Source: G963669175 sp964648415 | Lineage (GTDB): Bacteria; Electryoneota; Electryoneia; Electryoneales; Electryoneaceae | DNA: 64,000 bases | Assembly: GCA_964648415.1 (NCBI GenBank) | Contig: CAZYOC010000001.1 | Location: 1-64,000, forward strand | Direction: 5' to 3' | Part shown: in pieces, positions 44,474 to 53,394 of the stretch | Numbering within the stretch: position 1 is the first letter of the stretch | How the letters are laid out: each line of letters opens with the position of its first letter | The notes under the pieces: generated by a model | What the model saw: only the letters and a program-made list of their open reading frames with translations | Databases searched by the model: none | Told to the model about the DNA's origin: nothing | Made by a program: the position numbers and the translations under genes

Positions 44474-45619
44474 GTGAAACACGTGCTCAAAACACTTCTT
44501 TTGCTGGGCCTGCTGCTTGGTGCGAGCGCAGCGCCCGCTCAACAGTCTTTCGTGATCGACGTGGTCACCGAAGGCGCCGGCATCTCGCCGCCGGTCAGCG
44601 AGCTGCTCATCGAGGACCCGTTCCCGATGTTCAGCCTGCTTGATCTGCACATGCTGGAACGCTACGACAGGGACTACTTCGGCATGTGGGACCGGGCGGA
44701 GGGCTATCTGCTCAGCGTACACTCGAATACCGTGGCCACCATGTCGCGTTCCTACAGCGCCTGGCAGTTCCCGGCCTACCTGTTCTACAAGGACTGGGTG
44801 TTCGGGCTCACGCTGCCGTTGGTGGAGGGACGCCGGTTCTCATATCGCGGCGACCGGCAGGGAGCGTCCGGGTTCGGCGACATCGCCATGACGCTGGGGT
44901 ACTCCTACCCGTTGCCGGTGGACATCAGCTATGCGGCGGCCATGACCATCAAGTTTCCGACAGCCAACAGCGGAGCCTACCGCAGCCGCTTGAACACGCC
45001 ACTGGGCACCGGCGCGCCGGACCTGATTTTCAGCATCAACCTGCAGCATACCATGACCTTCGGCGATGTACAGGTGCTGGGGCAGTGGAGGGGCAACGGG
45101 GACCGGACCTACGAGCTGATCGCCCATGACCCCAACGACCCCACGCATATCGTGGAGACAGAATACGATGTGCGCAACGGCAACGCCCTGCTGGTGAAAG
45201 CCCTGTACAACCACCGCTTCATCGGGCTGAACTTCTTTGATTACGTGGACCTGGATTTCGACGCTTACAGCGGTCTGCACCTGAAGCACCTCTACGCCGC
45301 CGGGTATACCGAGTGGACCAAACATGACAACCAGACCGGCGGGTTCTCGTCGAGTTTCCCCGGACACCCCTCGCTTACCACGCTGGAGTGGTTCATAGGC
45401 GCCAACTACTTCTACGCTCCCTTCACCGGGCGCGCGCAGCTTGTGCTGCCGCTGGGTGTCAACCACGGCGGCCGAACCGCCGAAAACTACCGAGATGTGG
45501 AGTTTCGCCTGGGCCTCACCTGGTTCTGGGCGATGGATATGAGCCCGCGTCAACTGAGGAACCACCAGTTGAGAGAGCGGATCAAGGAACGTCAATATCG
45601 TGAACGGTCACGCCGCTAA
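44474..45619 (+). CDS. Outer-membrane beta-barrel protein downstream of the giant gene
   Basis: Start GTG 44474 is preferred. GGGGAGGA lies about 5 bases upstream and the product opens with a typical signal peptide (KHVLKTLLLLGLLLGASAAPA). The 381-residue protein shows many amphipathic strands (WVFGLTLPLVEG, FGDIAMTLGYSYPL, DVEFRLGLTWFWAM), in keeping with an outer-membrane barrel of 12 or more strands. The C-terminus is unusual: after the last strand comes a basic helix (RQLRNHQLRERIKERQYRERSRR) instead of an aromatic end. It lacks the PorP/SprF N-terminal signature that I know. Position directly after a giant exported repeat protein suggests a dedicated outer-membrane partner. Confidence 0.75.
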   Translation: MKHVLKTLLLLGLLLGASAAPAQQSFVIDVVTEGAGISPPVSELLIEDPFPMFSLLDLHMLERYDRDYFGMWDRAEGYLLSVHSNTVATMSRSYSAWQFPAYLFYKDWVFGLTLPLVEGRRFSYRGDRQGASGFGDIAMTLGYSYPLPVDISYAAAMTIKFPTANSGAYRSRLNTPLGTGAPDLIFSINLQHTMTFGDVQVLGQWRGNGDRTYELIAHDPNDPTHIVETEYDVRNGNALLVKALYNHRFIGLNFFDYVDLDFDAYSGLHLKHLYAAGYTEWTKHDNQTGGFSSSFPGHPSLTTLEWFIGANYFYAPFTGRAQLVLPLGVNHGGRTAENYRDVEFRLGLTWFWAMDMSPRQLRNHQLRERIKERQYRERSRR

Positions 45620-45634
45620 GGCAGGGAGGAGATC

Positions 45635-48013
45635 ATGATGCGATTCGAGCGCGAAGCGATCCTCAGCCTGCCCCTTGCGGAGGCGATTCGGATCACGCTA
45701 TGGCTGATGCTGGCGGCGGCGCTGCTGCTGCTGGCCACATCCTGCGACAAGGACGGGCCGGTGGAAGTCACCTATGAAACCGGCGGAGTGTCGCTGGAGT
45801 TTGTCCTTCCCGAGGATGCGCCCACTATCCAGGGCAGTATCTCCGCCTGGGTCCGGGTGACACCGCACCGCATGGCGGCCTGGGAGGAAGAACTCATCAT
45901 CACCGACCGTCACGCCAACCGGCCGATCGAAGTCCCGGTGGGAGTGCCCTGTGTCATTACCGTAACGCTGGACTATGAGGGTGTGATGTACCGCGGTTCA
46001 GTCGCCACGCCCGCACTGAATCCCGGCAGCTTCTACACCGCCGGCATCCAGATGCTGGAGCCGGGCGATGAGCCCGCATTCAGTATCCTGACGCCGGATA
46101 CGGTAGCCGCCGGCCGGGAGATCTCACTGGCGCTGTACGGCGAAGGCGCACACAAGATGCGTATCGGCAACGCCATGGCGTTGCCGGACAGCGTGGCGTC
46201 CGACTCGTTGATTCCCGACTCCATCCTGGCTGATACGGTGGACTGGGGCGCGGGCTGGGTGGCGTACGACTCGCTGCCCGACTGGACCCTGACCACCGGC
46301 GCGGACGCGAAAATCGTCTATGCGCAGATCGCTTATCTGAACGGCGATACATCTGCCGTGGTCTCCGATACGATCGGTATTGCGGCGCTGAACGGAACGG
46401 CGGAAATTGCGAATGGCGCCGAGACTACAGCTTCAAAAGACGTCGTTGTCCGTTTATCCTCGAACTACGCGACAGAGATGAAGGTTGTCGCCGTGGGTGG
46501 TGACACAACCATGATGTTAACGGGCAAGCGCGGATCGACCCGGACCGTCGCAAGCGACAGCATTGAGTGGATACCCTTTGAGGATCGCGTGCGAGTTGAA
46601 TTGCCGGATGGACCCGGCGAAAAATGGGTGGAGATCCTTCTGCGGGATGAGTTTCTAGTCGAGTATACCGTACGAGACACCATCGCCACGGCGGAAATCG
46701 AGGGTAGTGTGGCGTTTGCTGCTGAGGGCATGTTCGTCAATGAGTTGTCGCAGGTGGTGACCATTGACGCCAGCGGAGCGTCCCGGATGGCCGTCTCGGT
46801 GTCCGGCGACAGCACAAATCTGACCTGGCGTACGCTTGCGGATCAACATACGGTCGGTTTCTCGCCGCATGATGGTTGGCGTACGGTCTATGTCTGGTTG
46901 CAGAATGATTTTACACAGTTCGGTCCCCTGACCGATTCCATCGGAATTGACCGTTCCGCCGCTATTGATTCATTTGCCTGGAGCGCGTCGACGCTGAACA
47001 ACATTGCGCCCGGCGATACGCTCTATTTTTCCCTGTGGGCCGATTCGGCGTTCTACGGGCCGGAGACCCATGGCAGCGCGTATGTGACCGTGGCAGGGCT
47101 TCCGGACACGATTGATCTGGCGGAAGAGGGCGCCGGCGTTTACAGTGCGTACTATCCGATCTACAACACCACACCGCAGCTGGACAGCGCCGCCGTGACC
47201 GCGTACTTCACCGACCGCGCGGGGAATGTGGCTGAGCCGGTGGTGGCCGATTCGCTTGTCAGCGGCGGTGGGTTGACCACCGGGACCGTGAGGAGCTTCG
47301 AGTTGGGTAACACCGGCAATAACATCCAGATGGTCTGGATCGCGCCGGGCAGCTACGAGATGGGCGCGTTGCCCAACGAGGCGGGGGCGGATCTGGATGA
47401 AACGCCACGGCATACGGTGACCTTCCGCTACGGGTTCTGGATCGCCCGCACCGAGCTCACGCAGTCGCAGTGGGAGGCGGTGATGGGGAGCGGCAACGTG
47501 TTCCCCGAGTTCCCCGGTCCTAGCCGGCCTGTAGAGACGGTGAGCTTCAACGAAGCGCAGCTGATGATCTCCGTGATCAACAGCTCGGAAATGGAAAGCG
47601 TCTGGCGGTTGCCCACCGAAGCGGAGTGGGAATACGCCGCCCGCGCCGGAAGTACCGAGCGGTTCCCGTGGGGTACGGATACGGGCTACAACCAGCTTGG
47701 CGGCTACGCGTGGTTCAACGGCAACAGCAGCAACACCACGCACAACGTGGGCGGCAGGGAGGCCAACCCCTGGGGCCTGGAAGACATGTTCGGCAACGTG
47801 TGGGAGTGGTGCCTGGACTGGCATCACGACAGCTACACGGGCGCACCCGATGACGGCTCGCCCTGGTTGTCTCCTTCGGGAAGCGAACGTGTGATTCGCG
47901 GCGGAAGCTGGAACGATCCGGGCGGGGAGTTGCGCAGCGCCAGCCGTGGCAGCGCCGATCCCGACAGTCGCAGCAGCAGTATCGGTTTCCGGCTGGTGCG
48001 AATGGAGCGTTAG
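45635..48013 (+). CDS. Lipoprotein with Ig-like region and inactive-looking FGE/SUMF1 domain
   Basis: The signal peptide ends at a lipobox (LLLLATSC, Cys37 from the first ATG), and ATGATG follows AGGGAGGAG. The middle, to about residue 545, has repeated beta modules opening with phrases like FSILTPDTVAAG and FAWSASTLNNIAPGD. From about 549 to the end is an FGE-sulfatase/SUMF1 fold: MVWIAPGSYEMG, DETPRHTV, RLPTEAEWEYAARAG, FGNVWEW, RVIRGGSWND, GFRLVR. The cysteine pair of true formylglycine-generating enzymes, expected after RGGSW, is absent. The gene lies 15 bases after the barrel gene, so it shares that operon. GldJ and GldK, type IX lipoproteins, also use this fold, but the domain order here differs. 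Confidence 0.85.
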   Translation: MMRFEREAILSLPLAEAIRITLWLMLAAALLLLATSCDKDGPVEVTYETGGVSLEFVLPEDAPTIQGSISAWVRVTPHRMAAWEEELIITDRHANRPIEVPVGVPCVITVTLDYEGVMYRGSVATPALNPGSFYTAGIQMLEPGDEPAFSILTPDTVAAGREISLALYGEGAHKMRIGNAMALPDSVASDSLIPDSILADTVDWGAGWVAYDSLPDWTLTTGADAKIVYAQIAYLNGDTSAVVSDTIGIAALNGTAEIANGAETTASKDVVVRLSSNYATEMKVVAVGGDTTMMLTGKRGSTRTVASDSIEWIPFEDRVRVELPDGPGEKWVEILLRDEFLVEYTVRDTIATAEIEGSVAFAAEGMFVNELSQVVTIDASGASRMAVSVSGDSTNLTWRTLADQHTVGFSPHDGWRTVYVWLQNDFTQFGPLTDSIGIDRSAAIDSFAWSASTLNNIAPGDTLYFSLWADSAFYGPETHGSAYVTVAGLPDTIDLAEEGAGVYSAYYPIYNTTPQLDSAAVTAYFTDRAGNVAEPVVADSLVSGGGLTTGTVRSFELGNTGNNIQMVWIAPGSYEMGALPNEAGADLDETPRHTVTFRYGFWIARTELTQSQWEAVMGSGNVFPEFPGPSRPVETVSFNEAQLMISVINSSEMESVWRLPTEAEWEYAARAGSTERFPWGTDTGYNQLGGYAWFNGNSSNTTHNVGGREANPWGLEDMFGNVWEWCLDWHHDSYTGAPDDGSPWLSPSGSERVIRGGSWNDPGGELRSASRGSADPDSRSSSIGFRLVRMER

Positions 48014-48312
48014 AGTAATTCTCGAATGAAATGTCCCATGATGTCATTCCTGCGAAAGCAGGAATCCAGAATAAACAAGTACTTAAGAATCTTGGTATGT
48101 TCGATTCTTTGCAAGAACCACTCTATGTTGTCAGGCAAGGGTTTACGTGGACCGACAGGGTAAAAAGATTAGGGGAGTTTAAGCTTTCGCTCGGCGGTTT
48201 TCCGGGTTGTAGTTTTCCGTACATTGTGGGGCAAACAAGCGGGGCGTGCAGTCCAGAAGTCATGGCTGACGTACCCCCTACCAACAACCAACGAGAGTTC
48301 TCGGAGGATACG
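48014..48312. other. Spacer with palindrome before the ferredoxin gene
   Basis: It holds the palindrome at 48046-48065 and otherwise nothing supportable. The ferredoxin frame stays open upstream to 48031, but the translation there has no family resemblance and passes through the palindrome. Confidence 0.5.
48046..48065. repeat. Short palindrome ATTCCTGC-GAAA-GCAGGAAT, second copy
   Basis: It is identical to 3411-3430, with the same flanks (GTC before and CCAGAA after). It lies 32 bases after the end of the lipoprotein gene. Confidence 0.75.
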
Positions 48313-48519
48313 ATGGCTTACAGGATCAACGACAACTGCATCAACTGCGCGGCGTGCGAAGACGAGTGTCCGGTGGAAGCGATCAGCGAAGGCGACGATA
48401 TTTATATCATCGACGAAGACGTCTGCGTTGAGTGCGAAGGCTACCACGACGAGCCGCAGTGCATCGAAGTCTGCCCCGTGCAGGAAGAGGATAACCCCTG
48501 CATCGTCAAGGCCGACTAA
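48313..48519 (+). CDS. 2[4Fe-4S] ferredoxin, Alvin-like
   Basis: This small electron carrier has 68 residues and start ATG 48313 with TCGGAGGA upstream. Cys9-x2-Cys12-x2-Cys15-x3-Cys19-Pro is the first set. The second is Cys38-x2-Cys41-x8-Cys50-x3-Cys54-Pro. The eight-residue spacing between the second and third cysteine (CEGYHDEPQC) marks the Allochromatium/YfhL-type subfamily, whose clusters have very low and unequal potentials. A further Cys63 lies near the end. It is probably monocistronic, closed by the terminator at 48543. The redox partner is not evident nearby, although the Tmc/Hdr-like proteins at 54697-57269 are candidates. Confidence 0.95.
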   Translation: MAYRINDNCINCAACEDECPVEAISEGDDIYIIDEDVCVECEGYHDEPQCIEVCPVQEEDNPCIVKAD

Positions 48520-48542
48520 GCCTGAGCAGAACGATTGTATGA

Positions 48543-48580
48543 AGCGCCCTGTGGGATAAATGCCCGCAGGGCGCTTTCTT
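48543..48580 (+). terminator. Intrinsic terminator after the ferredoxin gene
   Basis: AGCGCCCTGTGGG (48543-48555) pairs with CCCGCAGGGCGCT (48563-48575), with one G:U, and TTCTTGTTTG follows. It probably also serves the convergent transporter gene that ends at 48625. Confidence 0.8.
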
Positions 48581-48624
48581 GTTTGAAATCCAGAATCGGG
48601 TTGACGTGTTGCTGAATCAATCCA

Positions 48625-49896
48625 CTACTCTACGGGCTGTTTTAGCCGCACAGTAGCTACGAAGCTGATGACCGCCATCAGGATCAGGTACCAGGCCGGC
48701 GCAAGAATATCTCCTGTTTGTTTGATCAGCCAGGTACATACAAGGGGTGCGGTCCCACCAAACAGCGCCATGCTCAGGTTGTATCCTGCTCCGATTCCGC
48801 TGTAACGGGTACGTGGCGGGAACATGCCGACCATGGTGGCGGGGATGGCGGCTTGCACCTTGCTCATCATGACAGCAAACACAAGCTGAGCGCCCAATGC
48901 CAGGCCGAATACACCGTAGTCGGCAAACCGAAACAGCGGCCAGGTCAGCACGATAAAACCGCCCAGGGAAAGCAGCAGGATCTTCTTCAATCCCACTTTA
49001 TCGGCCCAAAGACCGGCGAAGGGGATCAAGATCATCATGACGGCCATGGAAATAGTGTTGGCGGTAAGAGCGTGGGGGACAACCGGTGAAACAATGGTTG
49101 TCAGATAGGTAGGCCACCAGACGAACAGGGTGTAGAACCCGGCTCCCATCAGCATGACCAGCGCCATGACATGCAGCATGGCGGCCGGCTGTTCGGTGAT
49201 TGCTTCTTTAAAGGGATTTTTCCGGACTTGCCCGTCTGCTTTAAGCTTTTCGAACTCGGGTGATTCGTCCAGTCCACGGCGCATCCATAATGCAAATCCA
49301 CCGATCAGACATCCAGCCAGAAAGGGGATGCGCCAACCCCAACTGTGAAGAAAGCTGTCTGAGAACACACCGTGCGCGAGGGCGGCGATTGCAGAGCCCA
49401 GCATCACCCCGCCGATGGTGCTGAACGTAGTCCAGCTGCCGAAGAAGCCGCGCCGATGCGGTGGGGCGATTTCGGTGATGAAGGAGATGGATCCGATAAA
49501 CTCACCTCCTACCGACATTCCCTGCAACAACCGCAACAGAACAAGCAGAAAGGATGCAGCGACTCCAACCTGGGCATGAGTGGGTAACAGACCAACCAGG
49601 GTGGTGGGTATGGCCATCAGGAGCACAGACAACTGGAGCGCCCGTTTGCGCCCGTATTTATCCCCGATATTGCCGAAAAGAATGCCGCCGATAGGACGCA
49701 CGAGATAGCCGATCGCAAAGACGCCGAATGTGGCGATCAACCCGGCAAGCTTGTCTTTCTCCGGGAAGAACTGGGTGGCGATGATTGGTGCGAAATAGCC
49801 GTACACGGCAAAATCGTACCATTCCAGCACATTGCCAAGGGAACCGCCGAAGATGTTCTTCCGCAACGAATTACTCCAGCCACCGCTTGTTGGCAT
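48625..49896 (-). CDS. MFS transporter, metabolite:H+ symporter (MHS/ProP-like) family
   Basis: This inner-membrane proton-coupled importer has 12 predicted segments. The start is set at ATG 49896 (MPTSGGWSNSLRK) with GGGAG upstream, giving 423 residues. MHS features are LGNVLEWYDFAVYGYFAP in the first segment, the MFS loop motif GxxxDKYGRKRAL, and RLLQGMSVGGEFIGS followed by EIAPPHRRGFFGS. Relatives move proline/betaine, citrate, alpha-ketoglutarate or shikimate. The WYDF motif places it in the family but does not identify the substrate. It is monocistronic. Confidence 0.92.
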   Translation of the reverse strand: MPTSGGWSNSLRKNIFGGSLGNVLEWYDFAVYGYFAPIIATQFFPEKDKLAGLIATFGVFAIGYLVRPIGGILFGNIGDKYGRKRALQLSVLLMAIPTTLVGLLPTHAQVGVAASFLLVLLRLLQGMSVGGEFIGSISFITEIAPPHRRGFFGSWTTFSTIGGVMLGSAIAALAHGVFSDSFLHSWGWRIPFLAGCLIGGFALWMRRGLDESPEFEKLKADGQVRKNPFKEAITEQPAAMLHVMALVMLMGAGFYTLFVWWPTYLTTIVSPVVPHALTANTISMAVMMILIPFAGLWADKVGLKKILLLSLGGFIVLTWPLFRFADYGVFGLALGAQLVFAVMMSKVQAAIPATMVGMFPPRTRYSGIGAGYNLSMALFGGTAPLVCTWLIKQTGDILAPAWYLILMAVISFVATVRLKQPVE

Positions 49897-50038
49897 GCTG
49901 ATATACTCCCTTGTTAAACCATGAGTAGAACGCATCACCCGGTGCTGGAAGAGGATCAGGGAGGGAATGCCCGAGTAATGTAAGGATAGAGGGGTGTTTG
50001 ATCGCAAACCTCATCGACAGATAATACAACTATCCCGG

Positions 50039-50067
50039 ATATTTCACGAGTATTCATGTTTCGTCAA
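50039..50067 (-). promoter_or_regulatory. Candidate promoter of the MFS transporter gene
   Basis: On the minus strand TTGACG (50067-50062) and AAATAT (50044-50039) are 17 bases apart. This would leave a leader of about 140 bases before the ATG at 49896. Confidence 0.3.
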
Positions 50068-50183
50068 CATAACCCTTGACATAGAATCGGCTTAATGGGT
50101 TTTCGGCTTTGAATCACATGACGACAGTTTGTTTTCGTTTTATGCAACCCGCTGCCGGGGTTGAAGGATCTGTAAACCTGTCT

Positions 50184-50221
50184 CCCAAGGTGCGCGCCAA
50201 ACGGACGGCGCGTACCTTGGG
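50184..50221. repeat. GC-rich inverted repeat between minus-strand genes
   Basis: CCCAAGGTGCGCGCC and GGCGCGTACCTTGGG form a 15-bp stem with one mispair around AAACGGAC. It lies 88 bases beyond the stop of the 50309 gene and may end that transcript, though no T tract follows on either strand. The rest of 49897-50308 shows no gene. Confidence 0.5.
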
Positions 50222-50308
50222 CTATGACAGAGAACCACTGCCGTGGTTCATTCGTGAAATATACGGGCTATTCTACCTGTTCCTGGAGCACGGCTGCGCC
50301 GTCCATGT

Positions 50309-52972
50309 TTATCGGAGCAACATCACTCGCTGCACAGCTCGTCCCTTCGGATGCTCCAGCACCACGAAATACACTCCGCTCGCTACCCCTGACGCCTTCC
50401 AATGGTACGCATGCGTCCCGGCGTTCACACGACCGGGCGCCCATGACGTCACCAACCGTCCCAGCACGTCGAACACCTCCACCCTCAGGTCGCCCGCTTC
50501 CGGCAACGCCACCTCAACCGTCAGCGCCGGGTTGAACGGGTTCGGGTAGGCGTGGAGGCCGAACTCCGCCGGCAACGTCGCCGCAGCTGCGGGATCGTCG
50601 CCGATCACATCTGTCTCCCAGCGCAGCCACGCCAGCACGTCCTCGACAAACTCCGGCCGGTCGATCGCCGGGCCTGCGCCGCCCTCGTCCACCAGCTGCT
50701 CGATCTCGAACCCGGCGGTGACGGCGCGGTAGGACGTGTCCGCCGGTTGATAGGCTACCGCCACCGGCGTCGCAGCGTCATCGTTCAGAGTGACAATGGC
50801 CGTGGCGTTGGGGAAGGGAACGGTGGCGTCGAGGGAGTCCCCGAAAGTCGTCAGATCGCCCTCACGCATAATCCCCCAGTGTTCTGTGGACAGCAGGTGA
50901 TAGCTGCCTATTCCCTGCCGCAGACTGTCCATCAGCCCCGCATCGATCCCGAATCGGGTCTCCATGTAATAAAACCCGCCCCATTTGTTCTGGAGTCCGC
51001 TGCCGTGCAGCAGCATGCTGCCGCCGTTCTCGAAAAAGATATCGATCTCGTTGCGCATGTCCGACGGGTAGATGTCATCCTCATAGGACAGGCACGACCA
51101 GATGATGAGCGGGTAGTCGTGGATCAATGTGTCCGGATAGCCCTGCGTCCAGGGCGTCATCGGGCGAAACGCTTCGCCGAGCTGCAGCAGGGATTTCGCC
51201 AGCGGGTTGTCGTAGATCCCCTCAACGCCTTCCTGGATGAACAGCACATCAGCGGTATCCACTTCCACGTCGACTTGCAGGTACGAGTAAGCAGGCAGCT
51301 CGTGAAATCCGGCGTCCAGCGCAGCGTAGTCGCCCTCGGTCGGATAGACTTCCAGGTAGAAGGGCTGCGTTTCGTCCAACCAGGGCAGACGGAAGGCATA
51401 GAAGCCCATACAGTCGCTGTTCGTCACATAATGATAGCCGCCGACCTCGGGATCGTTCCAGAGCAGCAGCTCGGCCTGGACCGGGGCGCCGTCCTCCTCG
51501 GCGGTGACATAGCCGGAGACGAACGATGCGCCGGTCACTTCCAGTTCCATCGTCAACGAGTCGTTGGCGTGGGTGGAGTCGAGGGGATGGAACACGGTCA
51601 GCAGCGCCTCGAACGTCCCGGCTTCGTCGGGAATCCACGCCGGATCGAGGGTTACGGTGGTATCCTGCAACGGCCCCAGGGTGACCAGCGCCGAGGCTTC
51701 ATAGTCCCCGATTTCGAGCTCGACCTCCACGTCTTCCAGCGGTTCCATGCCGGCGTTGCGCACCGTGGCCTCGAACGGGGTAGCCAGTCCGGTGAACAGC
51801 GTGTCCACAGCCGGGTGAGCCAGGCCAACCGGCTCGGCGTCGGGCGGCAGATCCAGCAGCAGCTCCAGGGTGTACCAGGCGAGATAAGCCGTGGTCCAGG
51901 ACTGGTCGTTCTGCCACTGGTCTTCGGTGGCCGGGATGCCGCCGTCATCGTCCGGCTCGTCCTGCTCCAGCAGCCAGTCGGTGATCCAGATGACGTTGTT
52001 GATGCTGGTCGTATCACCCATCACCCGGTAAATTGCGTTCCAGGCGTGGGCGTACCAGACGGTCCAGCTGTTGTTCCAGTTGCCCGGCCCGGAATAGAGG
52101 TCCATGTACTCGGTGTAGTCGGGGATCCATTCCGCGCCGCCCTCCGGGTCGTCGGCAAAGAGCGCGGTGACCACGCCCCACATGGCGGTACCGCCGGACA
52201 TGGCCCAGGTCTCGTGGTCGTTCAGCCGCTCCGGGTCGTATTCAATCCAGCTCTGCACGTCCTCCGCGATGTCCTGCGCGGCGTCGATCCACACGGCGCT
52301 GTCCCGCCAGACGCCATAGAGATACAGCGCCCCCGCGCCGTAACCCGCCGACAGCGGATTGATCCCGGTGGTGGTGTTGGTGATGGTGAGACGGTAGGTG
52401 TCGAGGTAGTCGGCGCACTCGTCACCGTACCACAGCCAGCTCGAGTCGCCGTAAGCGCGGAAGTACTCCATCGCCGCCACGCAACCCCAGCCGGCGTTAT
52501 GCACCCGGTAATAGTTCGGGTTGCCTCCGCCTTCTTCCTGCCAGGCAGGCCACTCCTCGCAGTAGATCCAGGCGTTGGCGATGTACTCGGAGAACGTGGC
52601 GGTGTCGCCGGTGAGGTAACCGTAACGCGCCCAGTCACGCAGCGCTTCCTGGGTGTTGTCGGTCTGGATGATGTTCCAGTCCTGCTCGCCCTCTCGTTGC
52701 CCGCCGAAGTTCGGGCCCTGGTCGTCGACTTGCAGCTCGGGCAGCCAGTTGAGGAGCTGGTCCCAGTCCTCCTCGTACTCGTCCAGTTCCTCGTAGAAAG
52801 GGATCTCCGGGAACGGCGTCGGGGGGACTTGCGGGCCGGGCGGCTGGGTGCGTTGACGCTCTTCCAGTTGCTGTTGCAGGGTTTCGGGCGGCACGTAGGG
52901 AGTGGCGAAGACAACCGTACAGGTCAGCAGTGCGAGGGCCAGTCCGAAGGCAAAAACGGCGGTTCGGCTCAT
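50309..52972 (-). CDS. Exported alpha-toroid-like protein with type IX-like sorting domain
   Basis: ATG 52972 is preferred to the in-frame ATG 12 bases upstream, because GAGGAG lies 5 bases before it. It yields the signal peptide SRTAVFAFGLALALLTCTVVFA. The 887-residue product has a proline-rich linker, then a helical region to about residue 390 rich in Trp and Tyr (YRVHNAGWGCVAAMEYF, WNNSWTVWYAHAWNAIYR, DQSWTTAYLAWYTLELLL). This fits an alpha/alpha-toroid as in glycosidases or lyases. Next come a CARDB-like beta domain, a carboxypeptidase-regulatory-like module and a segment like a ThuA/GATase fold (VEGIYDNPLAKSLLQLG). The last 80 residues are a sorting domain (YPNPFNPALTVEV, VFDVLGRLV, GVYFVVLEH). 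Enzymatic activity is not established. Confidence 0.82.
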   Translation of the reverse strand: MSRTAVFAFGLALALLTCTVVFATPYVPPETLQQQLEERQRTQPPGPQVPPTPFPEIPFYEELDEYEEDWDQLLNWLPELQVDDQGPNFGGQREGEQDWNIIQTDNTQEALRDWARYGYLTGDTATFSEYIANAWIYCEEWPAWQEEGGGNPNYYRVHNAGWGCVAAMEYFRAYGDSSWLWYGDECADYLDTYRLTITNTTTGINPLSAGYGAGALYLYGVWRDSAVWIDAAQDIAEDVQSWIEYDPERLNDHETWAMSGGTAMWGVVTALFADDPEGGAEWIPDYTEYMDLYSGPGNWNNSWTVWYAHAWNAIYRVMGDTTSINNVIWITDWLLEQDEPDDDGGIPATEDQWQNDQSWTTAYLAWYTLELLLDLPPDAEPVGLAHPAVDTLFTGLATPFEATVRNAGMEPLEDVEVELEIGDYEASALVTLGPLQDTTVTLDPAWIPDEAGTFEALLTVFHPLDSTHANDSLTMELEVTGASFVSGYVTAEEDGAPVQAELLLWNDPEVGGYHYVTNSDCMGFYAFRLPWLDETQPFYLEVYPTEGDYAALDAGFHELPAYSYLQVDVEVDTADVLFIQEGVEGIYDNPLAKSLLQLGEAFRPMTPWTQGYPDTLIHDYPLIIWSCLSYEDDIYPSDMRNEIDIFFENGGSMLLHGSGLQNKWGGFYYMETRFGIDAGLMDSLRQGIGSYHLLSTEHWGIMREGDLTTFGDSLDATVPFPNATAIVTLNDDAATPVAVAYQPADTSYRAVTAGFEIEQLVDEGGAGPAIDRPEFVEDVLAWLRWETDVIGDDPAAAATLPAEFGLHAYPNPFNPALTVEVALPEAGDLRVEVFDVLGRLVTSWAPGRVNAGTHAYHWKASGVASGVYFVVLEHPKGRAVQRVMLLR

Positions 52973-53153
52973 GATGCTCCTCATCAGACAAGTTCAGGAT
53001 GTTATTCATAAATTAGGTCGAGGGGAGGGGGATTCCAAGAGGTGCAGGGCGACGGGACCGCAAGCTACGCTTCGCGGGAATGACGCCTGGATGCACCATC
53101 GAGCAAGATTTTCTAATAACTATACAGGCTGTTGCAGAATTCTGATGTCTCAC

Positions 53154-53173
53154 ATTCCAGCGAAGGCTGGAAT
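53154..53173. repeat. Short palindrome ATTCCAGC-GAAG-GCTGGAAT
   Basis: It has the same architecture as 3411-3430, with matching changes in both arms (TGC/GCA to AGC/GCT) and a GAAG loop. CCAGGC follows, as CCAGAA follows the other copies. Confidence 0.7.
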
Positions 53174-53225
53174 CCAGGCATGTCCATATACTACAAAATG
53201 TCAGCTATGGAAACCAACAAGTCTT

Positions 53226-53275
53226 ATTCCAGCTCCCGTTCATAGCATTCGAGGGCGGGCTCTTCGCTGAAATGA
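53226..53275. repeat. Dispersed palindrome-ended repeat, copy 2
   Basis: CATTCGAGGGCGGGCTCTTCGCTGAAATGAGA matches 25-56 with few differences. The ends TTCCAGC and GCTGAAAT are imperfectly inverted. Similarity to the left edge of the window continues to TCTGGAAAGC near 53300. Confidence 0.55.
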
Positions 53276-53394
53276 GAGAGGTTCCTGTTATGATACAATC
53301 TGGAAAGCAAAGTACCCCTTTTTCGTACTCAAACCCCCTTATCCTATGTAATCATTCAGAAAATTGGTACAGCTACCTTTTCCGCTATATAATA

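Noticed and set aside
39982..44490. 1,502-codon open frame on the minus strand
   Set aside because: It lies antisense to the giant gene, has no signal, domain or ribosome-binding site, and reads as the mirror of GC-rich codon positions. Similar mirrors at 33391-36612, 30544-32181, 23050-25332, 20365-22299 and 17623-19059 arise in the same way from the repeat.
47281..48013. Active formylglycine-generating enzyme
   Set aside because: The catalytic cysteine pair after RGGSW is missing and no sulfatase gene is nearby.
48031..48312. N-terminal extension of the ferredoxin
   Set aside because: The added 94 residues are encoded through a dispersed palindrome, and ferredoxins of this type begin at the ATG with a good ribosome-binding site at 48313.
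50552..53011. 819-codon plus-strand frame
   Set aside because: It is antisense to the well-supported exported protein with a signal peptide and sorting domain. Its translation (many His, Arg, Val, Gly) is typical of a shadow frame.
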